From Hymenobacter mucosus (lineage in GTDB: Bacteria > Bacteroidota > Bacteroidia > Cytophagales > Hymenobacteraceae): DNA of 64,000 nt. Positions within the stretch are counted from its first letter, which is position 1. Each line of letters starts with the position of its first letter. The translations under genes and the position numbers were made by a program. The stretch is taken from contig NZ_FZNS01000008.1 of NCBI RefSeq assembly GCF_900188255.1, positions 62,001-126,000 of the forward strand, given 5' to 3'. The notes under the pieces were generated by a model. It saw nothing but the letters and a program-made list of their open reading frames with translations, made no database searches and was not told where the DNA came from. Positions 17,560 to 25,878 of the stretch are shown here, in pieces.

Positions 17560-19212
17560 TTAGGCGTTGGCCGTGGGTGGGGCCGCCGCTAGAAGCTCAG
17601 TAGCCGCACGCAGCCCTTGGTAGAATCCCTCCTCGAAGATAGAAACGCCGCTCAAATCGGTGTGGGCGAAGAATACCTTGTTTTGCCAGGGCTGCATGGC
17701 CGCTTTCCGAACTGGGTTCCAGATGGTGCCGGGGGTAGGAGCTACCATCCCGTGACCCCACACCCACACATCTGCCCGCTGCACAAAGGTGGCGAGGTTG
17801 GGGTGAGCAGTTTCCAACTCAGCCAAGATGCGGGCCACCCACTCGTCGTAGCTGGTGCGATAGGCGGCTTGGCGGGTGGCAGTGGCATGGGGCCCCGTCA
17901 GGGGCAGGTAGTAGGTAATGACTTTGGGGCCGTGGTTGTTGAGGCTCAAGCTCTGGTGGGTAGCATTGACGTAGCCCACGGAGGCCGTACCATACAGCAC
18001 GTTGTCCCAGCACAAGGGCCGACCGGGGCCTTGGGGCAGGCCCGCTACCGATAGGTTTGCCACTACCCAAGGCACGTGTTCAAGTGCTAGCGCGGGGCGC
18101 GCCAGGTTTGGTAGTCCGGCCACTAGCCGGCGCGTGATAAACTCGGGGGTAGCTAGCAGCACCTGCCGGGCCTCAATCCGCATAGTGTGGCGGGTGGCGG
18201 CATCGTAGCACAGCACGGCCAAGCCCGCAGGGGTTTCCTCAAGCTGGTACGCCAGCGTGTGGGGTAGGATGGGGGAATCAGCCTGCTTGCGCAGGCTTTC
18301 CGCTAGAAAGTTGTTGCCCTGGGGCCAGGTCAGCACATCGGCTGCGGTGGCGTTGTGGGCGCGGCCTTTGCGCGAAGCAAAGTAGTGCAGTCCCGCCCAC
18401 GCCGACGTATGAGCCGCCAGGGTACCATAGTCATCCTTGCAGCAGTAGTCGAGGTACCAGCGCAGGTGAGGCGAGGTAAACCCTTGCTGATCCAGATACT
18501 CAGCAAACGAAAGGGCATCCAACTGACGAAACTGCGCATCACCCGACGACGCATCCAGCGGAATGCGAAAGGCATCTAGCCCATCGGCACCAGTGGCGTG
18601 ACGCAACTCCTCAACCAGACGGAAAAAGCGCGCTATTTGGTTTTTCTCCGCCGCCGGCACTCCCAAGTCCGGCACTAAGCCTTGCTGCCAATGGCCATGG
18701 AGGAGCAGGCGTTCTTCGGGGTCGTGGCACAGGTGGTACTCATTGTAAATAGGCAAGCCGGAGGTGGCATCGTACCCGCTGATTGTGCCTGCCTCCTGCA
18801 AAAAAGCCAGCAGTTCACGGTTGCGCGGGTCGGGTACGGGGAGGTAGTGCGCCCCCCACGGATAGGCTGATACCTTATTGCGGCCCCCGGCTGAGTTGCC
18901 GCCTACGTGCTCATCTAGCTCCACCAGCAGTACCTCCTGCTTTCCGCGGCGCGCTAGTTCGCGCCGCGCTGCCAAGCCCGCCACGCCACCGCCCACAATC
19001 AGTACATCCGTCCGGAGCGTGCGCGTGGGAGGAGGTAGGCGGTCTGGTTGGCGTAGTACGTGCCCCGTTGCGTGGTTGGCCCCGTGCAAACTGCCCTGAA
19101 TATGAGCCCGCGCCGTGCCGGGCCGGCAGGAATGCAGCAGGCTCGTGGGGGCTAGCAAAGTGCCCGCCAGCCCCAGCCCGGAGCGTTGCAGAAACGTGCG
19201 CCGGTTAATCAT
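17560..19212 (-). CDS. Exported (Tat, lipoprotein-like) FAD-dependent oxidoreductase
   Basis: 550 residues. The N-terminus has a twin-arginine signal (NRRTFLQ, R4-R5), a hydrophobic stretch and a lipobox-like LLHSC (C29), predicting folded export and lipid anchoring. A Rossmann FAD motif follows (VLIVGGGVAGLAARREL, glycines 74-79), with 'ELDEHVGGNSAGG' and a C-terminal 'FFAHTDLSGVSIFEEGFYQGLRAATELL' typical of the flavin amine oxidase/protoporphyrinogen oxidase superfamily. It sits 120 nt after the spermidine synthase gene; no promoter motif was found in that gap. An amine or polyamine substrate is inferred from context only. Confidence 0.88.
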   Translation of the reverse strand: MINRRTFLQRSGLGLAGTLLAPTSLLHSCRPGTARAHIQGSLHGANHATGHVLRQPDRLPPPTRTLRTDVLIVGGGVAGLAARRELARRGKQEVLLVELDEHVGGNSAGGRNKVSAYPWGAHYLPVPDPRNRELLAFLQEAGTISGYDATSGLPIYNEYHLCHDPEERLLLHGHWQQGLVPDLGVPAAEKNQIARFFRLVEELRHATGADGLDAFRIPLDASSGDAQFRQLDALSFAEYLDQQGFTSPHLRWYLDYCCKDDYGTLAAHTSAWAGLHYFASRKGRAHNATAADVLTWPQGNNFLAESLRKQADSPILPHTLAYQLEETPAGLAVLCYDAATRHTMRIEARQVLLATPEFITRRLVAGLPNLARPALALEHVPWVVANLSVAGLPQGPGRPLCWDNVLYGTASVGYVNATHQSLSLNNHGPKVITYYLPLTGPHATATRQAAYRTSYDEWVARILAELETAHPNLATFVQRADVWVWGHGMVAPTPGTIWNPVRKAAMQPWQNKVFFAHTDLSGVSIFEEGFYQGLRAATELLAAAPPTANA

Positions 19213-19332
19213 CAGTGACAGTCAAGGGAAAGCAAGTCAATCAAGGTAGTTAGTGCAGTACCTATGCTTTGTGCTGCACGATTTAGTTAATAGCCATGAG
19301 CAGTAGTCGAGGTAGTATTTCAGCGACAGAAA

Positions 19333-20895
19333 TCAGTGCGAATAGGGACCCCAATCTTCCTCGAAGTAGCGCACCAACGCTTGGTTATTCAGCTGGTTGA
19401 TTTCGGTGGGTATCTCGGTCATGTCGGGGGGGAAGTAGAGCATGTCGCGGATAGTAGCGGTAGTCACGTAGCGCAGCCCTCGAGGTAGGGGGCCGCCGTT
19501 GGGGCGCCAGTGCGAGTTGCGGCCCGCCATCACAAAGCCCCACTCCCCAAAGGAAGGCACGTAGCAGTGGTAAGGAATGGTTTGAAAGCCGGCCGCTTGC
19601 AACGTGTGGGCCACGCACCAAAACGACTGCCGAGCCACGTAGGGCGAGGTGCTCTGCACCACAATGCGCCCCCCGGGGGCCAGCAGATGGTCTAGCTCCC
19701 GGTAGAAGGCTGCCGAGTATAGCTTTCCAATAGAGTAGTTCGAAGGATCGGGAAAGTCCACCACAATGTAGTCGTAGCGGGCAGTATCTTGGCGCACCCA
19801 CTGGTAAGCGTCGCCGTTGAGTACCTCTACCTTTGGGGACAGTAGGGCGCGCTGGTTGAGGGATACCAGCATGGCGTTGTGCTGAAATAGGCGGGTCATG
19901 CCGGCATCGAGGTCCACCAGCCGGATGTGGCGCACCTGCGGATACTTCAGCAGCTCCCGCACCGCCAGGCCGTCGCCTCCGCCCAGCACTAGTACCTGCC
20001 GCGCTTGGGGCAAGGCTTGCAGGGCCGGATGAACTAGGGCCTCGTGGTAGCGGTACTCATCCTGAGAGCTGAACTGCAAGTTGCCGTTGAGGAAAAGGCG
20101 TAGCTCTCGGCTGTTTCTGGTAAGTACAATGCGCTGGTAGGTGGTGCTCTTGCTGAAAATCACCTGGTCTTGAAAGGCCATGCCCTCCGTATAGGTCTGA
20201 ATGCGCTCGGCAAAGAAGATGCCTACCCCCAGGGCCAGCAGGGAGGCTACCACTGCTCCCGTGAGGCTGCGCCGGAAGGGCCGCGTTTCGGGGAAGCGGT
20301 AGAGGGCCACGCCCGCCACAATGATGTTTAGCGCGCCCACGAACAGGGAAGTCCGGATGAGACCCAACTGCGGCACCAGCACCAGCGGAAAGATGAGGGA
20401 AGCCAGCAGCGCCCCAATGTAGTCGAATGTGAACACGCGCGAAACCAGGTCCTTGAACTCGAAGCGCCCTTCCAGGATGCGCATGAGCAGCGGAATTTCC
20501 AGTCCCACCAATACGCCCGTAAGGCCTACCAGCAGGTAGAGAATGAGCCGAAACGACGTTACGTACTCAAACAGCACGAACAGCAGCGGAGCCGAGAAGC
20601 CGCCCACCAACCCCACCAGAATTTCGAGCCGGATAAACCAGCGCAGCAACGACCCACCCAGGTAGCGCGACAGCCAGGAGCCGATACCCATCGAAAACAG
20701 GTAGACGCCAATAATGGTGGAGAACTGAAGTACCGAGTCGCCGAGGAGGTAGCTGGCTAGGGTGCCCGCAATCAGCTCATACACCAGCCCGCAGGTGGCA
20801 ATGACGAACACCGAGCCCAGCAGCAGGGCCGGTTGTGCCCCGGCCGTAGCGGCCGCCGCCTCGCGGGGCGGCCGAGCCAGGGTGGCATTATCCAT
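19333..20895 (-). CDS. Membrane-fused spermidine synthase-like aminopropyltransferase
   Basis: 520 residues from ATG at 20895 (MDNATLARPP); the longer reading adds 27 implausible residues. Residues 20-230 contain about seven transmembrane helices. The soluble C-terminal half is a spermidine synthase fold: TTYQRIVL (251-258), DEYRYHEALVHP (279-290), the decarboxylated-AdoMet loop GGGDG (305-309), 'VDLD' (327-330) and the catalytic DFPDPSN (380-386). It should move an aminopropyl-like group onto an amine at the membrane face. Its start overlaps the end of the DUF350 gene by 8 nt, implying translational coupling. Confidence 0.92.
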   Translation of the reverse strand: MDNATLARPPREAAAATAGAQPALLLGSVFVIATCGLVYELIAGTLASYLLGDSVLQFSTIIGVYLFSMGIGSWLSRYLGGSLLRWFIRLEILVGLVGGFSAPLLFVLFEYVTSFRLILYLLVGLTGVLVGLEIPLLMRILEGRFEFKDLVSRVFTFDYIGALLASLIFPLVLVPQLGLIRTSLFVGALNIIVAGVALYRFPETRPFRRSLTGAVVASLLALGVGIFFAERIQTYTEGMAFQDQVIFSKSTTYQRIVLTRNSRELRLFLNGNLQFSSQDEYRYHEALVHPALQALPQARQVLVLGGGDGLAVRELLKYPQVRHIRLVDLDAGMTRLFQHNAMLVSLNQRALLSPKVEVLNGDAYQWVRQDTARYDYIVVDFPDPSNYSIGKLYSAAFYRELDHLLAPGGRIVVQSTSPYVARQSFWCVAHTLQAAGFQTIPYHCYVPSFGEWGFVMAGRNSHWRPNGGPLPRGLRYVTTATIRDMLYFPPDMTEIPTEINQLNNQALVRYFEEDWGPYSH

Positions 20896-21103
20896 GAATA
20901 GCGGAACTGATGATGAGGGCCACGGCCAGGATGAAAGCTGCTCCCATAATAGCCAGGGCCGTGTTGTGCTCCTCAATAATCTCCTTCCAGAGCGTGCCTG
21001 GGGTAAGCTTATTGAGTACTACAAAGCTCAAAACCAGAATAAGAATGCCCAGAACGGAATAGATAATAGAGGCGGCAATGAGCTTGAAGTTGAGGTATTC
21101 CAT
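20888..21103 (-). CDS. DUF350 small membrane protein
   Basis: 71 residues from ATG at 21103 (MEYLNFKLIAASIIYSVLGI). Two transmembrane helices flank a polar loop 'NKLTPGTLWKEIIEEHN', followed by TALAIMGAAFILAVALII: the DUF350/YjfL half-unit. The family is known to occur beside polyamine-related and DUF4178 genes, but its activity is unproven. The 8-nt overlap with the spermidine synthase gene shows tight coupling. Confidence 0.88.
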   Translation of the reverse strand: MEYLNFKLIAASIIYSVLGILILVLSFVVLNKLTPGTLWKEIIEEHNTALAIMGAAFILAVALIISSAIHG

Positions 21104-21190
21104 GAGGCGAGATAGTAAGGAGTAGAGAGGCGGGGCGCCGGCCAAGGGGCTAGCGTGCCACGTTAGAGCAAGTAGGCTGCGAGTTAGGTG

Positions 21191-21379
21191 CTACTTGTGA
21201 AAGTAGGTGCTGCGGCCGTGGCTGCCGGAACTGTGGCCGCCAGTGCCATTGATGTTTTCCGTGCTGTCGTTGTCGTCGCCAAGCCAGCGCCAACCGTGCA
21301 GACCTGACCATACGAAGGCGCCGTAGCCGAGCAAAGCCAAGGCCGCGTAATACTGAATGGAGCGAAAAGAACGAAGCAT
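21191..21379 (-). CDS. Small single-pass membrane protein, His/Gly/Ser-rich tail
   Basis: 62 residues: MLRSFRSIQYYAALALLGYG begins a single helix, then a WRWLGDDNDST linker and a tail rich in Gly, Ser and His (four histidines in the last 15 residues). It begins 18 nt after the DUF4178 stop and precedes DUF350 by 87 nt, all on one strand, which supports reality. No family recognised; the tail could bind metal, but that is a guess. An overlapping reading in another frame (21184-21510) is a shadow. Confidence 0.7.
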   Translation of the reverse strand: MLRSFRSIQYYAALALLGYGAFVWSGLHGWRWLGDDNDSTENINGTGGHSSGSHGRSTYFHK

Positions 21380-21397
21380 ACGCAGAGGTGCAGATTA

Positions 21398-22717
21398 TTA
21401 GTCTTGAGGGCCGTAGTCGCTGTTTTGCCAGCGGCTGTGCTCGTAGTTCTGGCGCCGTAAGTACTGTACCGCTGGGTAAGCCAGCAGAAGAACCAGGAAT
21501 AGCACCACATTGGAATGCAGCGGTGTGTTGATTGCTACTCGCAAGTTGCCCGTCACGATTTGGGTAATGTCGGTGGTGGGGTAGAGGTTTACGTGGTAGC
21601 GGCCCGCAGGAATGTCCGCCAGCACGGCGTCGGCTGTTACGCTGCCTTCGCTCCAGCTTTCCCCGTCTTCCACCCCGGAGTAGTATTCCATGGTTTTAGT
21701 AAAGTCGTAGGTGCGGCCGGTTTGCTCGTTTACTAGCACCACGGGCACCTCTACCCATTGGTTGTTGAGGTTGGCGCGCAAATCAAACTCCAAGGCCGTG
21801 TTGTACGGCACCTCAAAGGGCGAAGAAACCTTTACTGCTTCGAGCACGGGTGCCGTGCTCGAATCGGGTGGCACTGCGGCAGCCGGAGTAGTGCTAGAAG
21901 TAGCCCACGACAAATCAGCCAGGGTAGTTTCTGGGCGGAGCAGTGAGAAGAACACGTGGGTGAAAATAACCAGCACGGCCAGCCCCAACGAAAAGTTCTT
22001 GAGGGCGTCCCAATTAGCGCCTGGAGCCGGCTGCACGGCCCCTGTGCCCATGCGAAATGGCATTCGGGTAGGTGGCACGTTGAAGCCTTCCTGCACCTCG
22101 GCCGGTTCCACATGCTCGGCCAAGTACCAAGTAGCCGAGCGCACCTTCTTCTCTTCCACGAGCATCAATGGCGGGTCGATGAACTCGGCAATTTTAAGTC
22201 CTTCGTCGTCTAAGACGTTCCAGTCAAACTCACCCTCCGCGTACAAAACCCGTGGCGAGTAGCGGTTGTAAAGCTCATAATAGTGGTCATCAGTATCAAC
22301 CGTAGCTCGGTTTCCTTGCCGGGCAATAATGGTAAACTTCTGGTCGGTAGGGGTGATGTACGTCCAGTGGCCTTCGTACAGGGCTAGCTGGGCGTAGGTG
22401 TGGGTTTCGGGGTTGAGCAACTGGTATTCTTCCCAGGAAGCGCGCGTTCTGGCCTCCTTACGAATCATGTAACCCGTTACCCGGAAGGGCTGCCCGCGTA
22501 GGCTACCCAAGGTGCCTACTGGCAAGGCCAGCGCGTGCGCTGGCTCCTGCGTGAACTTGCGTAGCTTTTTCGGGGTGTGCAGATTGCCTTCTTTCAGCCC
22601 AAAGAACATATGGCAGCTAGGACAGCTGAAATGGGTGCTTTGCTGCTCATCGAAGCACGGCAAGGGCGCCTTACACTGCGGACAAGTTACGTGGGCGGGG
22701 GCTGCGGGGGCGCTCAT
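21398..22717 (-). CDS. DUF4178 membrane-anchored protein with zinc ribbon
   Basis: 439 residues. The N-terminus holds a zinc ribbon: CPQC (C12, C15) and CPSC (C32, C35). Next is a DUF4178 beta-rich region ('GSLRGQPFRVTGYMIRKEAR', 'SWEEYQLLNPETHTYAQLALYEGHW'). A transmembrane helix lies near residues 245-262, then an extracytoplasmic beta-sandwich-like domain, then a second helix near 405-425. Its ATG overlaps the speD stop by 4 nt (ATGA), so the two are translationally coupled. DUF4178 genes are known neighbours of DUF350 and SpeD genes; function unknown. Confidence 0.88.
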   Translation of the reverse strand: MSAPAAPAHVTCPQCKAPLPCFDEQQSTHFSCPSCHMFFGLKEGNLHTPKKLRKFTQEPAHALALPVGTLGSLRGQPFRVTGYMIRKEARTRASWEEYQLLNPETHTYAQLALYEGHWTYITPTDQKFTIIARQGNRATVDTDDHYYELYNRYSPRVLYAEGEFDWNVLDDEGLKIAEFIDPPLMLVEEKKVRSATWYLAEHVEPAEVQEGFNVPPTRMPFRMGTGAVQPAPGANWDALKNFSLGLAVLVIFTHVFFSLLRPETTLADLSWATSSTTPAAAVPPDSSTAPVLEAVKVSSPFEVPYNTALEFDLRANLNNQWVEVPVVLVNEQTGRTYDFTKTMEYYSGVEDGESWSEGSVTADAVLADIPAGRYHVNLYPTTDITQIVTGNLRVAINTPLHSNVVLFLVLLLAYPAVQYLRRQNYEHSRWQNSDYGPQD

Positions 22718-23070
22718 CGGCAGACTTCCGTTTTGGCTTGTTCCTCTCCACCAAAGAAACGTAGGGTTTCGGCATACAGCAGGCGCACCGTGTCGGCATT
22801 GTTGCGCCGGTAGCTGGAGAGGAATACGTCGAAGGTAGCGTGTCCGTATTCGGGCCAGGTATGGATGCTCAAGTGTGATTCCGTGAGGCCTACTACCGCC
22901 GTAAAGCCTCCGTTGGGGAAGGAGTGGTATACCTCGCCCACCTTAGTTAGCTGCTGCTGAGCTATCTGCTGGTTAAAAAATGCCCGGCAAGCCTCTACAT
23001 CCGTAAGGGCGCCCACGGGGGCTGTAAAAGTGGCTAGCACGTGCAAGCCGGGGGTATAAGAATCCATCAA
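22714..23070 (-). CDS. speD: SpeD-like pyruvoyl decarboxylase lacking the usual catalytic cysteine
   Basis: 118 residues, the length of bacterial class 1b S-adenosylmethionine decarboxylase. The self-cleavage site and its histidine are intact: E64-S65 in TESHLSIHTWPE, with H70. The residue matching the catalytic Cys of this family (DVYTCG/DVFTCG) is serine here: DVFLSS, S85. SpeD normally makes decarboxylated AdoMet, the aminopropyl donor for spermidine synthase, which is encoded in the same operon; some SpeD homologues act on arginine or ornithine instead. First gene of the operon, about 20 nt behind a good promoter. The start could be either of two adjacent ATGs. Confidence 0.9.
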   Translation of the reverse strand: MMDSYTPGLHVLATFTAPVGALTDVEACRAFFNQQIAQQQLTKVGEVYHSFPNGGFTAVVGLTESHLSIHTWPEYGHATFDVFLSSYRRNNADTVRLLYAETLRFFGGEEQAKTEVCR

Positions 23071-23096
23071 CTAGTATCGAAGCACTGACGCCTTCT

Positions 23097-23128
23097 CAAA
23101 CTTACAGGCTGAACAGCAGAAGCCCAAG
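23097..23128 (-). promoter_or_regulatory. Bacteroidota-type promoter of the polyamine cluster
   Basis: Read on the minus strand: CTTG (23128-23125), 20 nt, then TAAGTTTG (23104-23097), a full match to TAnnTTTG. Expected start of transcription is near 23090, giving a leader of about 20 nt before speD. This marks speD as the first gene. Confidence 0.65.
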
Positions 23129-23135
23129 GTCATTT

Positions 23136-23540
23136 TTACCGGATGCTGAGTAGCCAGCTACGGGCGGCTTGTTCCTGATCAAACTCAAAAGTAGCCACGG
23201 GCAGGGCTTGCGCATGGTTCATGGCTAGCTCAATGCACGTGCGGGCGGGCCAGTCCATGGCCGTGACCCAGGCAATGGCTTCCACTCCCGCCTGTCCTAG
23301 AATTTGAAAAAAGTCTTTACCAACCCACTGGCTAGCCTCCTGCCAGCCATCAAACACTTCAGCGCTGTCGTTGAAAATCTTGGTGGAGCAGGTAGTCCGT
23401 ACGAAGTCAAGCAGCAAGTAGCAGTGCGTAATGGCGGAAGCGGCTGTGTATGTGCCGCGCCAGGTAACATGCAGTAGCTTGTGGCGGCAGTCGTGCGTGA
23501 CGGTGAAGCCAGGGGTATCAAACAAAAGTTGCAGGGTCAT
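23136..23540 (-). CDS. SpoIIAA/STAS-like single-domain protein
   Basis: 134 residues from ATG at 23540 (MTLQLLFDTPGF); five more residues are possible upstream. The pattern 'FTVTHDCRHKLLHVTWRGTYTAASAITHCYLLLDFVR', a central 'KIFNDSAEVFDGW' and an aromatic C-half resembles the SpoIIAA-like branch of STAS folds common in Hymenobacter-type genomes. No kinase or sigma factor partner is adjacent. It precedes the speD promoter on the same strand with about 8 nt to spare. Confidence 0.65.
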   Translation of the reverse strand: MTLQLLFDTPGFTVTHDCRHKLLHVTWRGTYTAASAITHCYLLLDFVRTTCSTKIFNDSAEVFDGWQEASQWVGKDFFQILGQAGVEAIAWVTAMDWPARTCIELAMNHAQALPVATFEFDQEQAARSWLLSIR

Positions 23541-23669
23541 AAAATAAGATGGCACGCTGGTTAATAGCCCTTGAGCTGTGGGCTATAACTGGGCAAAGCT
23601 AGGGCGTTTGGGCCGATACTAGCTAGTAGGAAGGCGCGGAAGGTACAAGTAATCAAATAGATACAGAAA

Positions 23670-23677
23670 TATCTTTG
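23670..23677 (+). promoter_or_regulatory. Possible -7 box before aspA
   Basis: TATCTTTG fits TAnnTTTG and lies about 98 nt before the ATG at 23775. No clear -33 TTG at the right spacing, so confidence is low. Confidence 0.35.
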
Positions 23678-23774
23678 CTTAGTCCAGTGCCGAGCACCGA
23701 AGCAGCCTAGTATAGTCGGTTGCCATTGTTCAGGTGTTTTTCGTAGAATGGGCTTTCCAACAGACCACCCTTCT

Positions 23775-25181
23775 ATGCAAACCACCCGCGTTGAGCACGA
23801 CTTTCTAGGCGAACGAGCTATTCCAGAACACGTCTATTATGGTATTCAGACCCTAAGAGCCATTGAGAACTTCACTATTACGGGCATTCCACTGCGGGTG
23901 GAGCCGCTATTTGTGCAGTCGCTGGCTTACGTGAAGAAGGCGGCTGCCATGGCCAACCGAGACCTAGGCGTATTAGACCCTACTATTGCTGACTACATCC
24001 TGCGGGCCTGCGACCGGGTAATTGCGGGAGAGATGGACGACCAGTTCCTGACGGATATGATTCAGGGCGGAGCCGGTACTTCCGTCAACATGAACGCCAA
24101 CGAGGTTATTGCCAACGTGGCCTTGGAACTCATGGGCAAAGCCAAAGGCCAGTATGAGTTTTGCCACCCCAACAACCATGTCAACTGTTCGCAGTCTACC
24201 AACGATGCCTACCCGACGGCTTTCCGCATCGCGCTCAGCAATAAGCTCATCGGCTACAGCAAGGCGCTAGGCGAACTAGCCGATGCCTTTGCGGCCAAAG
24301 GCGACGAGTTTCGCAATGTGCTGAAAATGGGCCGCACCCAGCTGCAGGATGCGGTGCCCATGAGCATGGGCGACGAGTTTCGGGCCTTTGCTACCAACCT
24401 GCGCGAGGAACTGCTGCGCATTGAGGATAGCCGCCGCCTCATTAGTGAAATCAATATGGGCGCTACGGCTATTGGAACGGGGGTAAATGCGCCGCATGGC
24501 TACGCCGAGCTGGTAACCAAACACCTGCGGGATGTAACAGGCCTCGACCTGATCCTGGCCGGCGACTTAATTGAAGCTACCTACGATACGGGCGCCTACG
24601 TGCAGCTTTCGGGTGTGCTGAAGCGTACGGCGGTGAAGCTCTCTAAAATCTGCAACGACCTGCGCCTGCTGTCCTCAGGGCCCCGCGCGGGCCTGTTTGA
24701 AATCAACTTGCCGCCCTTGCAGCCCGGTTCCAGCATTATGCCCGGAAAAGTAAACCCGGTAGTGCCCGAAGTAGTCAACCAGACGGCGTTCTACGTCATT
24801 GGGGCCGACCTGACCGTGACCATGGCTGCTGAAGCTGGGCAGTTGCAGCTGAACGTGATGGAGCCGGTTATTTCCTTTGCTCTGTTCACCTCTATTTCCT
24901 ACATGACCAATGCTTGCCACACCCTGCGCGAAAAGTGTGTGGTTGGCATCACGGCCAACGCGCAACACGCCGAGAATGTAGTGCGCAACAGTATCGGTAT
25001 CGTGACCCAGCTCAACCCCGTCCTAGGCTACGAAACCGCGGCAGAAATTGCGAAGGAGGCCTTGAAAACCGGCAAGTCGGTGTACGAGGTGGCCGTGAAG
25101 GAGCGCCAGTTGCTGACCCAGGCAAAGTGGGACGAAATATTCACCTTCGAAAACCTCATCCGCCCGGATTTTATCCGCTAG
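23775..25181 (+). CDS. aspA: Aspartate ammonia-lyase
   Basis: 468 residues from ATG at 23775 (MQTTRVEHDFLGERAIPEHV); an ATG nine codons upstream is also possible. It aligns well with E. coli AspA: YYGIQTLRAIENF, GGAGTSVNMNANEV, CQSTNDAYPT-like SQSTNDAYPT, KMGRTQLQDAVPM and the flexible signature loop GSSIMPGKVNPVVPEVVNQ containing the catalytic serine. The AIENF and 'TVTMAAEAGQLQLNVMEP' segments favour aspartase over fumarase. It deaminates aspartate to fumarate and ammonia in the cytoplasm. Monocistronic, closed by the terminator at 25208. Confidence 0.95.
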   Translation: MQTTRVEHDFLGERAIPEHVYYGIQTLRAIENFTITGIPLRVEPLFVQSLAYVKKAAAMANRDLGVLDPTIADYILRACDRVIAGEMDDQFLTDMIQGGAGTSVNMNANEVIANVALELMGKAKGQYEFCHPNNHVNCSQSTNDAYPTAFRIALSNKLIGYSKALGELADAFAAKGDEFRNVLKMGRTQLQDAVPMSMGDEFRAFATNLREELLRIEDSRRLISEINMGATAIGTGVNAPHGYAELVTKHLRDVTGLDLILAGDLIEATYDTGAYVQLSGVLKRTAVKLSKICNDLRLLSSGPRAGLFEINLPPLQPGSSIMPGKVNPVVPEVVNQTAFYVIGADLTVTMAAEAGQLQLNVMEPVISFALFTSISYMTNACHTLREKCVVGITANAQHAENVVRNSIGIVTQLNPVLGYETAAEIAKEALKTGKSVYEVAVKERQLLTQAKWDEIFTFENLIRPDFIR

Positions 25182-25207
25182 CTACCCCCTAGTGGGCAGA
25201 TAGTAGA

Positions 25208-25238
25208 AAGGCCCCGGACTGGTACAGTCCGGGGCCTT
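25208..25238 (+). terminator. Terminator behind aspA
   Basis: Perfect 13-bp stem AAGGCCCCGGACT / AGTCCGGGGCCTT with loop GGTAC. It faces the convergent STAS gene and can act on both strands. Confidence 0.9.
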
Positions 25239-25288
25239 CATATTTTCAAATTGTTGGGTTTGCCTAGGTACAAGTACTCGCAAAGGCT

Positions 25289-25711
25289 CTACGATGCATA
25301 GCCCAGGCTGCTTCTGTCTAGGCTGCCTAGCGGGGCTGGGTAGGTGGCAGCCGGCTGGGTACGTAGCAACAAGTGCAGGCCCGTGTCGGAAAGCTGCTGG
25401 GTTACTTGCTCGTTAAAGTTACACCAGTACAACCGCAGGCCCGCTTGCTGAGCTTCGCGCTCAAGCTGAAGCATAGTTTGCTGTCCTTCACTGCTGATAG
25501 CAGCTAGGTGCTGGCAATCTAACCAAAGGGTGTTGATGGTACCGCGTAGTAACACCTGGCGTACTGCCTGCAACAACTGAGTTGCTTCGGCAGACCCCGA
25601 GCAAGTGCCATGCAGGCTCAGCCCGATTCCTCCCCAATTGCCTCCTACATAAATAGTTAAAGATGTCCTCTGCATATTCCACACGGGTTTGGCCACCACC
25701 TGAGGGCTCAT
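25289..25711 (-). CDS. STAS-domain protein
   Basis: 140 residues, or 128 if it starts at the internal ATG at 25675 (MQRTSLTIYVGG), which fits the domain better. Pattern: 'IGLSLHGTCSGSAEATQLLQAVRQVLLRG', then 'LWLDCQHLAAISSEGQQTMLQLEREAQQAGLRLYWCNF', that is, the strand-Ser loop-helix of anti-sigma-antagonist-type STAS domains (S-S-E-G at the phospho-serine loop position). No anti-sigma kinase is adjacent. Divergent from the SpoIIAA-like gene at 25879, sharing a 160-nt A/T-rich promoter region. Confidence 0.75.
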   Translation of the reverse strand: MSPQVVAKPVWNMQRTSLTIYVGGNWGGIGLSLHGTCSGSAEATQLLQAVRQVLLRGTINTLWLDCQHLAAISSEGQQTMLQLEREAQQAGLRLYWCNFNEQVTQQLSDTGLHLLLRTQPAATYPAPLGSLDRSSLGYAS

Positions 25712-25878
25712 CTGTAAAACTACAGAAATGAGTACGCTTGTTCAAAATATATATAACGAAAATACGGATTTTTTGAATAAAACTATACAAGGTTAAATAC
25801 GTTACTTAGATACATACCATTTATTCTATTTATGTCTAGCTTGTGTATTCCCGTGCTTCTGTTCAGTCCACTTGCCTC

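Noticed and set aside
21184..21510. 108-residue minus-strand frame overlapping the small membrane protein.
   Set aside because: Thr/Ala-rich low-complexity protein in a different frame, overlapping the DUF4178 C-terminus; the 62-residue reading has a proper membrane helix and better spacing.
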